A DNA stretch of 64,000 nt, taken from positions 143,037,986-143,101,985 of the forward strand of contig NC_080571.1 in assembly GCF_030247185.1 (NCBI RefSeq), given 5' to 3'. Position 1 is the first letter of the stretch, and the number at the start of each line of letters is the position of its first letter. Of this stretch, positions 1 to 10,998 are shown piece after piece. The translations under genes and the position numbers were made by a program. Under the pieces are notes generated by a model. It was not told the origin of the DNA, made no database searches, and was given only the letters and a program-made list of their open reading frames with translations. Source of the DNA: Malaya genurostris. Lineage: Eukaryota > Arthropoda > Insecta > Diptera > Culicidae.

Positions 1-399
1 TTCTCGAGTACTAGAATGTATAGCGATCGAGTACTATTTATTTTGGATACTTTATTTGTTATTTCCAGGCATTTGAAAAATGGTACCAAACCAAGTTTAA
101 TGCTTTATTCTGAACAAACGGTAGATTTCGCACAATTAACTAAGATCAACATTACCACCTCAGAGTAAAAACTTTTTCTTCAACTTCAACTATGATGTTT
201 CAAATGAATCATAAGAATCGTTCAAATGAATCGTCGAAAAGATGGAGTAATTAGAAATTTTCCTACCGATTTGACAGCTCTCTCTGAAAGTATCCTCTCT
301 AAACAAGCAGTGCCTCTACATTTCAGTTTTGCGTCAATATGCAAATTATTACATGTACATGAATAATTCTTAATTATATTTAAGGTTTTAAGTTTTTGA
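1..399. other. No recognisable gene
   Basis: AT-rich sequence with no open frame, RNA gene or repeat structure that I can assign. It may be the far end of the U-type transposon or host intron. Confidence 0.4.
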
Positions 400-835
400 A
401 AATTGTATGAGTACTACGTGCATCGTCATTCGAATACAGTCTTGTGACGATTGTGGTTTCTGAAATCGGAACGAAAGAACTCGGTCACCCCCCGATCATA
501 TTCTTCTTGTGACACGTAACAAAAAGACATGGTCGTGAATGCATCTCGACGTCTCTGCTCTGCCCATTCATATAATTGTTTTGCAGTTGTGATTGGGTGT
601 TTATATAGTTTAGCCAAGCTTTCAAGTCGTGCCATTCGCTTTAAATTACCCCCGAGTGCATCATCTGATCATTTACCATGAGAAGTTCCAAAAAAATACA
701 ACTCAGCATCAATGTTATACATTGATTTAAATTTACATAGACTTGCAAAAATTTTTCTGTTCTTGTACTGCGAGGCAGCTCCGTCAGACTTATGTATATT
801 TTGCTTTTTGATGTGGAACACATCTTGATTTTCTA
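400..835 (-). pseudogene. C-terminal part of U-type transposon-like protein
   Basis: Reading the minus strand from about 790 gives SDGAASQYKNRK, then a C-rich stretch ending in ELYFFGTSHGK, a TGA at 669-671, and after a frame change LKRMARLESLAKL and TAKQLYEWAEQ (to 426). From memory, this order (SDGA..QYKN, then FF.TSHGK, then K R..A..SL, then QLYEWA) recurs in a multicopy protein family of insects that looks like a transposon product. I cannot name the superfamily. The N-terminal half of the same kind of protein lies on the same strand at 18090-19587, so the two parts were probably one gene before repeat V and a 16-kb insertion separated them. At least one stop and one frameshift make it dead. 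Confidence 0.6.
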
Positions 836-1302
836 TATAGGGGTGCAAATCAGAAATTCAAGAAAAACTACACGTAGAAATGTGGTCAGGTTTTAAACAC
901 TTACAGCTCAGTCTGTTCAATCAATTATTAATATTATTTCATCATTTGATAGGAAATATTTCTACGTATTGATTTGAATGTTCATAGCCATGTATTTTTA
1001 ATTGTATATCATTGAAATGTTGAAAAATAGCTAGCAGTGTCCTATTTTGTCTGCAAAAAATCTCCAGCGTACCGGATTTCCCTGCCATAGTCGACGGTTT
1101 TGAAGGAGTAAGCGATGTATCAAAGAGAGAGCATCGCTCTGATTGGTCAATCGATGCAAAAGCGAAGCTGTTTGAAGCACGCGAATCTATAAATAGAAGC
1201 GAAATTAAAGTTAACGTTTCAGTCCTATTCCTAGCATGCTAGAGGTAGGTTGTTGCTAGACAGCAAGACAAAAACGTGCCATAAAACGATTTGAAGCTTT
1301 AA
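836..1302 (+). repeat. V repeat, promoter-bearing part (copy A, left)
   Basis: The reverse complement aligns well by eye with 54660-55190 and less well with 53890-54290. The match stops exactly at TTAA (1299-1302) and resumes at 17636 in the same orientation, so this is one V copy cut in two by the TTAA element. V contains a core-promoter-like block (separate entry). No protein is visible in it. It sits between the two halves of the U-type gene. Confidence 0.75.
1141..1224 (+). promoter_or_regulatory. Putative pol II core promoter in V repeat
   Basis: GATTGGTCAAT (CCAAT-like) is at 1141-1151, TATAAATA at 1188-1195, and an initiator-like TCAGTC at 1219-1224 with its A at 1221. The 54-kb V copy keeps TATAAATA (54766-54773, minus) and TCAGTC (A at 54740) at the same 33-nt spacing. 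The 53.9-kb copy has lost the TATA box. Shared motif and spacing between diverged copies suggest past selection as a promoter. What it would drive is unknown. Confidence 0.5.
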
Positions 1303-1341
1303 GGGCTGATGCCAGTTGTTAGCGTAAAACAGTGATGCCAC

Positions 1342-2891
1342 TTTTTCCTGAGATCAAATCCGTAGATTTGGCTCCATTGAGACGAACTTTTCGAGTAAAA
1401 CTCTTTTCGTCTGGCAAATCATCCTTCCCAATAAAGCAAAACAATTCACTAAATGCGTCTAAATGCTTAGAATGAGAAAAATAAATCAAAAGGTACGACA
1501 AATTAACAGTTTGACATTCTAAGCGATAAAGACAAACTTCTAAAAATTAGTAAACGGTGACGATAGATGTTTGATAATTAGACACGAGGAAAAAAATATT
1601 AAACAACGTTTTTTTTCCCTTTATGGGCTACTCTGGCCGAGGGTGGTGGTTACAACGATCCACACTTTCCACACCGGACGAACTAGGCTATGGTGCCCAA
1701 ATGAACGCTAGTAACGAAGGAAGAAATCCTCAAGCATATAACCCAAGCGACAGATTCCTTTACGGCTATCAATTTGCAACGAAAGATACGAATATCTTCT
1801 ATTGCAAGTTCGCCAGAGAATTTGTCACTTGGGCAGGAAGTGTGTGCTTCACCCTGTAACCAGTCAATCATTGAGTCGTGCGTCTGTATCGTTTTGATAT
1901 TTTGTAATCCTACCAACTGCTTCTGTGTCTTGAATGTCCTCGTCGATGAAACTTTGCAAAATTTCGCATTGTATCGGTTTCGGTCTAGGCCCTGCTTTCT
2001 TATATAGTCTTTTATGTCTGAAGCGGTACTTACGATTATTACTTTAAAGTTCCTAAATCAATGAAGATATGTTTGGTCTACTAACACTAATCTATCTAAT
2101 CTATTCTGATTGTTTCTATCTTTGTCGATGTTACGTTACGTTTCCTTTTGCCCCATTGCATTGCTTTTTACTTACCAAAGATAGGTAATTATATAAAATA
2201 CCTATTTTGCTTCATTTTCTTGAGAACATTCTAGGGTCTTTTTCTTTGTCTTAAATCTTCGATGATAATCCTTTATTTTAACAGGCTCGGTTTTCGTTAA
2301 GAAAATAAAATAAAATAAAATCATGTGTTAGTAAGCTTGTTAAATTATATAATGTAAGGATGTACATTTAACACTAGATTGCCCAGGAAGGTCACAATAT
2401 GTACACAATGGAAGGATTGCTTAAAACTTTGTGATCTTTTTTTATTCATTATTTAAGTATATATGTACTAAGGCACACTGCACGAAATTTTTGTTATTCT
2501 GTCACAGTTTTTATTATTGACTTTCTCTCTTCCAATCATTTTGACTGCTTTTGAGCAATTTAAGTCTGTACTAAGTTTTGGGCCTTCTAGTGTTGAGCAC
2601 GCATCCAGGAAACAAGAACTACATGTATTTCGTGAAGAAATACTAGGTGTGATTGTATGAAATGGTCCACGTGAACCGTTCTCTTCCAGAAACACATATC
2701 TCACACTCTCAGTTAGGAGGTGACATCTGTGTCCAAGTTGGATAAACTTAAGTACATTCAAACCTTTCCCGATTTAAGAGTGTATTTACACCTGATCAAT
2801 CAGTTTCGCCGTCATTGCAATTTGTAAACATAACCGATACCGAACCGGATCGGAAAGGTTTGCAAGTTCCTAAACGGTTCATAAGATATCA
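1342..2891. other. Interior of hAT-like element, non-coding
   Basis: Only short open frames (longest under 100 codons) with no family resemblance. AT-rich, with a few microsatellite-like runs near 2300-2330. No gene supported. Confidence 0.5.
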
Positions 2892-4061
2892 TTTTTTTTA
2901 TTTTATTTAAAAGATATTTCATTCGGGCCTATTTGCGTACAAGCTTTACGTGGCCGATTTAGCTGAGGTTTTAGATAAAAAATTTTTTGTATTGAATCTC
3001 GTTGTCACCATTTTTCTTGGCGGGAGAGGAGCTTCCATTTTCCTCCTGCGAGGATTGAGGGGCAGTTTGTTCGTGGTTAGTCTCGTCATCCATTGCCGTG
3101 GTATTGTTGTTGATTTCGTTGCTAGTTGCTGTAGATGCGCCTTGTTGTACATTGTTTGCAGTTGCTGGTTGGTTGGATGGTAAGCTGTTAACTGCAGCTG
3201 GTGTACTTTGTTCTATAGGGGTTACGTTGGATGGTTTCGTTGAAGGGGATACTTCCCTGTTGTTGGTGACTGTCACAGGTGTACTGGAGTTGCTTGGAGT
3301 TGATGTGAAGGAAGCACCGTTGTCCTTTGGTATAGTTGTCTTCTTGTCCGGTTTATCACATGGCTTACCGTAGTGAACAGTTTTTTGGCAATATTGACAT
3401 GTGGCCATCTGATTGTCATAGGCAACAAGTGATTTGCACGGTATTTTTGTATCCTGGCCGAATGTCACATAAGAGGGTATAGGCCTCTTCAAGCGCATGC
3501 GTAACAAACGTACGCCATTTAGAATACCGGGGAAAAAATTCTTCCACTTTTCTTTTTCGATAGAGAGAATCTCTCCGTATTGGGACATAGTTGCGCGAAT
3601 ATAAGGATCGGGGACGCATGAGGGAAGATCATGCACACGCACTTCTATAGCACTATCTTCCATATATACCGGAATGTTGTACTTGATATTTTCATGCTCC
3701 ACATAGTGCTCATTATTATTGTCTTTAGCGAATTGAATTGCATCCAACTCTTTATAGAACTGGATATAAACAACATTGTTGGTCTTATTGCATTGAAGTA
3801 AATGCACACGTTTAATGTCAAGATGCATTTGCTCCTTAAGCAAACCTTCAAGTTCTCGTATTGAAGGTCGAATTTTGCACTGTCTGAAGTCAACAATAAT
3901 TGTATTCTTTCGTACCGGCGGTAGCTTTTGTTCGTTTGGTTCACTCATTTTCGAGGTCTATTGTTCACTACACAATACTGTACTTGGTTTCTTCTGTCCC
4001 CAACGTAAGCGGTTTTGTTTTATCGACTGATTTGGATGAGATGTAAACCTGAACTGAGGTT
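2892..4061 (-). mobile_element. ORF1-only LINE-like element with poly(A) tail and TSD
   Basis: The unit is bounded by the 8-base AGATATCA at 2884-2891 and 4062-4069. On the minus strand it has a short 5' leader (4061-3949), one intact 325-codon gag-like ORF, a 79-nt 3' UTR and an A-rich tail (the T-rich run 2892-2907). There is no endonuclease or reverse transcriptase. An intact ORF1, tail and target duplication without ORF2 resemble HAL1-type half-LINEs. An 8-base duplication can occur by chance, so the boundaries are likely rather than proven. Confidence 0.6.
2971..3948 (-). CDS. Gag-like ORF1 protein with RRM-like domain and C2HC knuckle
   Basis: Intact 325-residue frame starting MSEPNEQK. 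Residues about 15-95 and 100-165 look like RRM-type beta-alpha folds (TIIVDFRQ; VYIQFYKE; IEVRVHDLP). Residues about 185-198 form a C-x2-C-x4-H-x4-C knuckle (CQYCQKTVHYGKPC). The C-terminal 120 residues are low-complexity Ser/Thr/Asn/Pro. This is the usual order of nucleic-acid-binding ORF1 proteins of insect LINEs, which coat the element RNA. Upstream is only a short leader and downstream a poly(A) tail, so no ORF2 partner exists in this copy. Intactness suggests recent insertion, or supply of reverse transcriptase in trans. Confidence 0.75.
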   Translation of the reverse strand: MSEPNEQKLPPVRKNTIIVDFRQCKIRPSIRELEGLLKEQMHLDIKRVHLLQCNKTNNVVYIQFYKELDAIQFAKDNNNEHYVEHENIKYNIPVYMEDSAIEVRVHDLPSCVPDPYIRATMSQYGEILSIEKEKWKNFFPGILNGVRLLRMRLKRPIPSYVTFGQDTKIPCKSLVAYDNQMATCQYCQKTVHYGKPCDKPDKKTTIPKDNGASFTSTPSNSSTPVTVTNNREVSPSTKPSNVTPIEQSTPAAVNSLPSNQPATANNVQQGASTATSNEINNNTTAMDDETNHEQTAPQSSQEENGSSSPAKKNGDNEIQYKKFFI

Positions 4062-4641
4062 AGATATCAATTTACTCCTATTCCTGATAACAATAGTCCT
4101 CCTTTTTGAATTAAATTCACCAGTTCAGGGTGACTATTATATATTAATAATCATCCCAATTAGATCATGATAATTCAAATTGGTGACCAATTCCAGGCAT
4201 AAGAATGCTCGAAACCACCTAATGACCTATAGTCAATTTCAAGCAGTATTAGTCCTGTCCACTCCGAGATCGATCCAGATAACATGATAATTTTCATCTT
4301 TATACTTTTATAAGCGAACGATCGATCGATCTCGGTATGGTCCGACTTTGTCAATACGAAGTATAAATTGACTCCCACCCCCATCCGCCAAAGGGGGGTA
4401 CGCACCCTGTATCTCATCGTCCAAAGCCTAGGGAAAAAAATATCTCTAACAACGATGTGACAATATTCAATTATTTTTCTTAGATATCTGGAGAAATGAT
4501 AAAAAATGAAAAGTCAATAATTTTTCGAAGAAATTATGATAAATCCGCAGATTTTGAGTGGTCTATCCGTAGTTCCGTAGAAATAACAAAAATCCGTAGA
4601 TCTACGGATAAATCCGTAGGGTTGGCATCGCTGGCGTAAAA

Positions 4642-5560
4642 CCGTGTCGCTCGCTGTGCGTATTACATTTCTCTTCATGCTCTCTCGTGAATGTGAAAAA
4701 TGACTCTCGATGTGGCCGGGTGGCCAAGAAAGTTTTGATGTTTTCAGTCACAAGTTTGAGTACACCACATAAAATCCAATAAAGCTACCGCTTGTTTGGC
4801 AGCCTTGATGAGCCGATTTTATTTCTCTCTCATGTTTCGTTATGTTACCAGGGAACTAAAATGGCACCGACAGATGATGATGATGGTCCCGCCTCATACC
4901 CCTACAAAGGTGTGAGCTGGACGATTTATCTTAATGATAATAAATATTGCATCACATATTTTAACCAGTTAACCAAATATAAAACGATCTGGTTAATCCA
5001 GCAGGTATAGATTCTCCTGCTAAAGTACAATTGAGAACAAGAAAACATTCAAATATTTCCGATTTACTATCCAGGGTCATTCAAGAAAATTTCCAACCCG
5101 GGAAGATCCTTGAACAAATCAGGAACAAATCGAACCCGATATCTTTGTCAGTATCAGACAGTAATTCACCTGGCCCTTCCCGCCGGACCAGTTCATCGCT
5201 ACACACATCAGCTACGATGGAGTAACGAGACTGCGGATGAGCAGAGCCAAGCCCAATTCCATCAACAACTTCCGATCCCTATTATTTCCGAAATATAATC
5301 AATAAATAACACGACACGTAGAATGCTAAAGCTCTCAAAAATAAAAGAGAACATATCCATTTTCAGTCATATTCAATTTCCAGATTGCCTCTACCTGCTT
5401 TGCGCGCGCGAGGCTCATACTTTTGTAGACAACTAATTTTTTTTAAACTAAACAAATTATTAAAAATCCATCATCATCATACAGAACATAACCTAATGCG
5501 TCTTACTTGAAAAAAAAAAAACAAAAATAAAATAAATACAATCTTGGTCATTTTACACAG
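4642..5560. other. Interior of TTAA element, no gene recognised
   Basis: Short open frames only. A (TGA)n-like run is at 4874-4886 and a short CG-rich run (CGCGCGCG) near 5402. This stretch lies between the hAT-like element and the 3' end of the minus-strand LINE. Confidence 0.4.
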
Positions 5561-5582
5561 TTTTCGAAAAAATCAAATTGCA

Positions 5583-7936
5583 CTAATTCATTAAAGATCT
5601 AATAACAAAATAGATTTTATGTGTGAAATACACAATTTTTTTAACTCTCTCAATGTTGCAGCCCGCTTGATTCGTCCAGGCATCGAATTGAAAAAAAACT
5701 AATCCCTTTGTACAATAACGAGTTTTGCGATCTGGCTGACAAAAAGCTTGGTGTTCTCGCATCAGACGCATTTCTAGTATTGTACCTATGCAAGTCACTT
5801 CCTCTTTCAATCCGATCACACAAATATCGAGGCAGCATTCCATTTAAGATTTTGAAAATGAACACCATTGTTAAATAATATACTCCCTGTTTCACTGAAA
5901 GCCATTGTAATGCGTTCAATAGAATATTAGCAATAGAAACCACTGAGCCAGAGAATGTAAGTCCTCGTTCAAATGTGCAACCGCTTCATCCAAATCCTTA
6001 GCTGTAATGAACAGAACAGTATCGTCAGCAAACAAATTTATTTCACAAAACCGTAGAACTCGCTTCATGTCATTTATGTACATAATTAATAAAATCGGAC
6101 CTAAAACACTACCCTGTGGCACACCAAGTGAATTACCCTGGAAACTAGACACAACATCGTTGAAAACAGTTCTCTGAGTTCTATCAAATAAATAGCTTTC
6201 AAACCATTTATATGCTACTCCTTCGATATAAAGCGTTGTAGTGTTTGTAACAGTATAGGTCTAGAAATTGTTTCGAAAGCGCGCTTGAGATCCAAGAACA
6301 CTGCAAAAATAGTCTCTTTAATCTCGATTTTCTCCTTCCATTTTGCTAAAACCAGGTTTCAAGTGGTTTCGCAAGAGTGACTTTTCTGATCTTTAACAAC
6401 AAGTTCCAAAATTTTTTCCAACGTGTGCAACATGTTAATGGGACGGTACTCCTCGGCTTTATCCGTTCCAGTAACCTTGGGGATAGGAACCACCAGCGAT
6501 TCCTTCCAAACTTTTGGCACATGCCCCGTGTATAACCATTCATTTACCAAGTCCAGCAGATCGTGACCGATAACATGAAAGCAATCTTGTATAACTTTTC
6601 AGTTAACATTGTCGATACCAGCCGATTTTCCTAAATTATAACAAATATCTTTCAATTGTTCAAAAGGGATTGGGTGAAATTCAAGAAATCTACAATAATT
6701 ACTAATCGGCTGTGTTATTTCAACAGGTTCACCAACCAAATCAATACTTTGATTGATCTGCTGTATACTATATATGAAATAACTGTTTAATTTTTCTGGT
6801 ACCACTTGCTCTGAGTGCTCTTCTCTGCCATTAAATGTTAAAGTATTTGCTGAGCAATGTGTAGGTTTTAGTAATTGTTTAAGAATTTTCCATAACTCCT
6901 TGCTGTTTTTCTGATTTTGATCGATCTTCCTCTGAACATATTCATATCTAGTCTTCTTCAGGGCCCGTGAATAAATGTTTCGTGCATTGGTATAAGCACG
7001 CCAGTGACATTCATTATTAGTTCTACAGAACCTCTTGTACTGTTTATCCCTCTCTTGTTTTAATCGTAAGAGGTCCATTGAGTACCAGATACTTGAGCTG
7101 TTCAAACTAACGTACTTTTCAGTGACTAATTTAGTAGTACACTTTTTTAATACGTCCGTAAGAATAGATGTCCTGCGATCCAAATTTCCAGTCAACTGCG
7201 TACAATACAAGCTTCTTGACACAAGTCGAGACATGGCTTGCTTTGAATATTTTTTCCAACATTTAATTTTCACTGTGCTTTTCCCATCTCTAGGGGTACT
7301 CGCTATGGAAATTGCAATTGTCTCATGATCTGAAATCTTGCAATCGGTCTCCACACATGAATAAACTCCGTCAAAATTGGAATATACGTGATCTATCAAA
7401 GTTCTGCTTTGTCTCGAAATTCTTGTAAATTCATTCACAGTTTGTTTGAAACTGAAGAATTCTGCTAACTGTTTCAAGTGATTCGAACTCTGATCACTGA
7501 GCCAATCAACGTTGAAATCTCCCGCAATAATATTAAGTTTACTAAAATCTACAAAATTTTCCCACCAGTTTTCTAGAATTTCCAGAAACTGGCGATCGCT
7601 TGAACTAGGGGAATGTTATACAACTCCATAGTTTCCCATCTGCATGCCTCTCTCAACTGATATACCCAAGAACCAATTATTTCCAATTACTTCGTTTGAT
7701 AGAATGCTGAACTTAATCGATTCTCTGGCGTAAATGGCCACTCCACCCGTGTGTCTGGAATGTGACAAGCAAAAAGCAATAGTGTAACCCGGAATACTGA
7801 ACTGATCGAAAGCATCAGAATCCACTATATGTGTTTCTGAGAGCAAAACTAACAAAGGACAGTTATTCTCCACAAGATGCAACAATGCGACAAAATTAGA
7901 AGATAAACCGGCAATAGTTAAGTACAATATTTCCAA
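5583..7936 (-). pseudogene. LINE ORF2 (endonuclease-reverse transcriptase), decayed
   Basis: Read from 7936 downwards. An APE-type endonuclease has ETH near 7830, AGDFNVDW near 7525 and ISDHE near 7340. A linker ends in SAGIDNVN (near 6600). RT fingers include EEYRPINML (near 6450), motif A is LDLKRAFET (near 6280), GVPQGSVLGP is near 6110 and the catalytic FADD near 6020. About 400 bp is missing after the palm (near 5940). The C-terminal region (LQWLSVKQ, MLPRYLCDR) resembles the domain after RT in CR1/L2-type LINEs. Several frameshifts and stops kill it. Together with 7968-9048 and 16609-16923 it forms one minus-strand element. Confidence 0.8.
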
Positions 7937-7967
7937 TAATCTCCCCTTCGTTAGTTGCTATTCACTT

Positions 7968-9048
7968 ATGTTGTTCTTTCTCGATTCAAGCAGTCTCAAA
8001 TATACTGGACACTGCTTGCTAAATGCTGGATGGTTGATGTCCAAATTCATTTTACGTACAGTGTTCATTTTCAGACAATTAACGCATTTAAAATCAGTTG
8101 AACTACATTCAGATGTTCTATGTGCAGCATTGCATTTGGAACAATTTTCTTTATTCGAACATTCGGTGCTCTTGTGACCAAACTCACCACACAGCGCAAT
8201 ACGTAGAACAACTCGAAAACCAACACCTATCCCAGCCGACGCACATCTTGCCAGCGGCCATCAAGCTAGAATAAGTGTTCTTATTTACCTCAATTATAAC
8301 ACTATATTTGTTATATTTGAAGCGAGGATTCTCAAAGTCAGTTACAACTTTTACGTCTTCAATCACAATTTCCTGATTTTGACTTGATCAATAAATACAT
8401 CAGCGGAATATCGATCACTCATCCCCACTATTTTCAGTTTTGGTTTACCAGGCGTGGGTACAACAGCATTGTAATTAACTCCATAATTGCTTTCGATGTT
8501 ATTTTTTAAATGTCTTCCCCTGTTGCACACTCAACAATAATCGAACCATTTTTACCATTTTTAAAGTTACTAATCTTGTGTGCCCTTGGATCCAACTTGT
8601 CTTTCAAAAATTTTCTTATATCATCGCTCGTTTGTGACGACTCGATCGGTTTTATCACAATAACCGGGCGAGTCTTACGATTTTTAATGTTAACTTTTCT
8701 AATTTTAGATTTCCCTGATAAAATATCTGCGTATAAAATACCCTTTTTAGCAAAAACTTCATTATTGTTTTCGTCACTATCATTGTCAACAAGCATCGTT
8801 TCTTCATTATTATTTGATAATTATTTTCGTTTTCGGCAGGGATTTCTGTCAGAGTCTTCCTCTCAACAATAATTTTTTTTTCTGTTCTTTACAGCTAATT
8901 CATTGTAATTCTGCATATTATTTGAAATCGGTAAACTTTTCAAATCTTCCAACTTTTTGGCAACACTGTTTTCCAAGCATGCCATCTTTCTCTCGAAAGC
9001 TTCATTGGAAGATCGACGGGTGGCATTATGTATCTCGATTCGATTCAA
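7968..9048 (-). pseudogene. LINE ORF1, central and C-terminal part (gag and knuckles)
   Basis: Minus strand, downstream of the inserted carrier. A coiled-coil-like stretch (FERKMACLENSVAKKLEDL) is at 8990-8925. An RRM/gag-like domain (PVIVIKPIES, SDDIRKFLKDKLDP) is at 8660-8510. Around 8190-7980 there are three zinc-knuckle remnants (GEFGHKSTEC with its first Cys pair damaged; CSKCNAAHRTSEC; CVNC...H....C). The protein would bind element RNA. Frames change at least twice. The N-terminal PHD-like part lies 7.5 kb away at 16609-16923 because of the nested insertion. Confidence 0.65.
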
Positions 9049-9049
9049 A

Positions 9050-10261
9050 TTTTTTCGAATCGACCATGTTTCGTATTATGGTTCTTGATTCAAACTCGAT
9101 CATTGAGCTGCGTTCGACTTCACTCGAAGACGTATTAGATTATCGAGAAGTTTTGGTATTATGAAACCAAAACAATCGAGCTCGTAAACGACTAAACTCG
9201 ATAAGAAATGGTCGAAAGCTTTATTGCTATCGACTTTGAATTTTCGAATGCGTTTCTTTTTATTTAAAGGTAATTATCGATAGCATCATGCGTTTTCATA
9301 AACATATTAGCGTTGAAAATCTTTATTCTATTGTTTGAAAATCATATCAATTGAAAGATGCATGGAATTTAAAATAATAACAAGAGTAAGTCGAAACTAA
9401 ACTATGTCCAGTAACTGTGGTTTGTAATAAATCTTCTGGAACCGGTGGACGGAAAACGTTACTCAAACGGATACTGGGAAAAAGCGAAGGAAAATGGGAT
9501 TTTTTAAATTTAATTTAGACTTTTCTCAGTCTTATCTGAATTACTTATAATGTGTTATGATTTTCTGCGCTATGTTCGGTTTATATTAATCAATTAATCA
9601 ATAATCTCAAAATGAAATATGAATTTCAGAGAATTGGGTATTATTTACACATCTGCAAAACTCTCAGTTTTAATGGTTGGATTTAAAGATTAATTGATAA
9701 GTTTTGATCGAAATTGATCACATTTACCAGCTTGCACAGGTAGTCTCATTCAAATAAAATTTGTATGTGTACAAACAATATAAAATTTGATCCGAAATTT
9801 TCAAATATATTAGGCTTACGAAACGTGAATAATGTTTTGTATTTGTTAGGTTTCATAGCTAGTAATCGTTTAAACTCAAGTAAACTGACTTTTTTTTCAG
9901 ACACCTTCAAAGTATATGAAATATGTCAAAAGTATCACCATCCTGCAATCCCATGACAAGCACGTAAATTTGACTCTTCAATAAAAGATATAAATACTAC
10001 AATGAATGATTTGCTCCTGGCATACTACAACGAAAGCTGCAGAACCTAAAAGCCTTTGATGAAAACTACATACATGGACGACGTAAATTGTATTTGACTT
10101 GTAACAAAGCAACAATAAATTCTAAAGTGTATCTTTGGATTGTGTACAAACATCGGCGTCTCAATTGATTTCAATTACAGAAATGTGGTCAAATTGTTCC
10201 AAAAAGAAATTTCGCGTTGCATTTTTCTTCTTTTCAGTTCTTGAACAAAATAAATGTAATC
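9050..10261. other. Left part of carrier element, non-coding
   Basis: Rich in TCGA-containing words (for example TCGATAAGAAATGGTCGAAAG) and AT stretches. The longest frame is about 63 codons and has no recognisable motif. It ends at the target duplication of the I-clade LINE. Confidence 0.4.
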
Positions 10262-10527
10262 AAAAATATCCTCATTCAGTAATAGCCGTTCAACCGAGAA
10301 GGTTGTGTATAGAAGCGTAAAGTTTAATAACGCTGGTTGGTTTACACGCGTTAAATACGACAACGGTTGAACTACAGGTAGAAACCTGTTGGCAGCAGCC
10401 GTTAAAACGTATAGTCGTGCTGCATAAGAGAGCCCTAGTGCTGGGCCAAGCTGGTGAAGGAAACAACAAAGGGCGTTTCCCAAACTCTACCCAGGCCGCA
10501 ATATACAGCCACAAGTGCTGAGCAGGA

Positions 10528-10640
10528 GAGTGCAAAGGCACATCGAAGAGGAAGAGTGCAAAGGCACATAGAAGCAGGAGAGTGCAAAGGCACACCGGTG
10601 CGAAGGCACTTCGGTGCAGAAGCATATCGGTGCGGAGCAC
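10528..10640 (+). promoter_or_regulatory. 5' UTR minirepeats of I-1
   Basis: GTGCAAAGGCACA-like units recur at least six times with variants (GTGCGAAGGCACTTC, GTGCAGAAGCATATC). The I-2 copy has the same kind of array (43370-43480, minus). I-factor-like elements carry internal promoters in their 5' UTR, so these units may bind regulators; that role is inferred. Confidence 0.5.
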
Positions 10641-10998
10641 TAGGAAGAAGGAGACAAGACAACTCGGTCTTTCCACTGCCATACAACACGCAGGTATACA
10701 CCGGTGACCTGCGCTGGTTGCAGCTGGCGAAGACGAAAGCAAATCGGAATTCGAGTGGTGCTGGATGTCAGGTAGCAGTAGCATCACATCATATTCTATC
10801 GCTACAGTGAGCTTCAGCATTGTATCAACGTCCAGATACATCCAACAAGAACATCTAGAGCAACGAGGATCTACACGGCAGTGCAACGGAGATAGACAAC
10901 AATTTCAAGGTAGAAGTTTTTTCTTTTCCTTTTGATTGAGTACTGTGTAGTGTTGGTTTCAAATTTTATTTTAAAGTTTAGTTAAAAATTTTAATGTA

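Larger units (their letters stand above)
1330..4633. mobile_element. hAT-like non-autonomous element with 8-bp TSD
   Basis: The eight bases GCGTAAAA occur at 1322-1329 and again at 4634-4641. Just inside, CAGTGATGCCA (1330-1340) is matched by the complement of 4623-4633, CAGCGATGCCA. Eight-base duplications and CAG.GATGCCA-type ends are typical of hAT transposons. Both sub-terminal regions carry ATCCGTAGAT-like words in inverted orientation. No hAT transposase (no BED finger, no dimerisation domain) is seen. The interior carries an inserted LINE (2892-4061). Confidence 0.75.

Noticed and set aside
2950..3373. Hydrophobic plus-strand frames resembling membrane proteins
   Set aside because: Antisense shadow of the gag-like ORF1 whose low-complexity Thr/Asn codons read as Val/Leu in reverse.
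4175..4417. 80-codon minus-strand frame and the GATCGATCGATC-rich stretch as a gene or origin
   Set aside because: No start context, no motif; the palindromic run is short and lies in hAT-like element DNA.
10290..10886. 198-codon minus-strand frame over the I-1 5' UTR, and the 192-codon plus-strand frame at 43074-43652
   Set aside because: Both are antisense to LINE leaders. They share no protein sequence beyond words derived from the GTGCAAAGGCAC repeats, so I kept them only as a low-interest observation.
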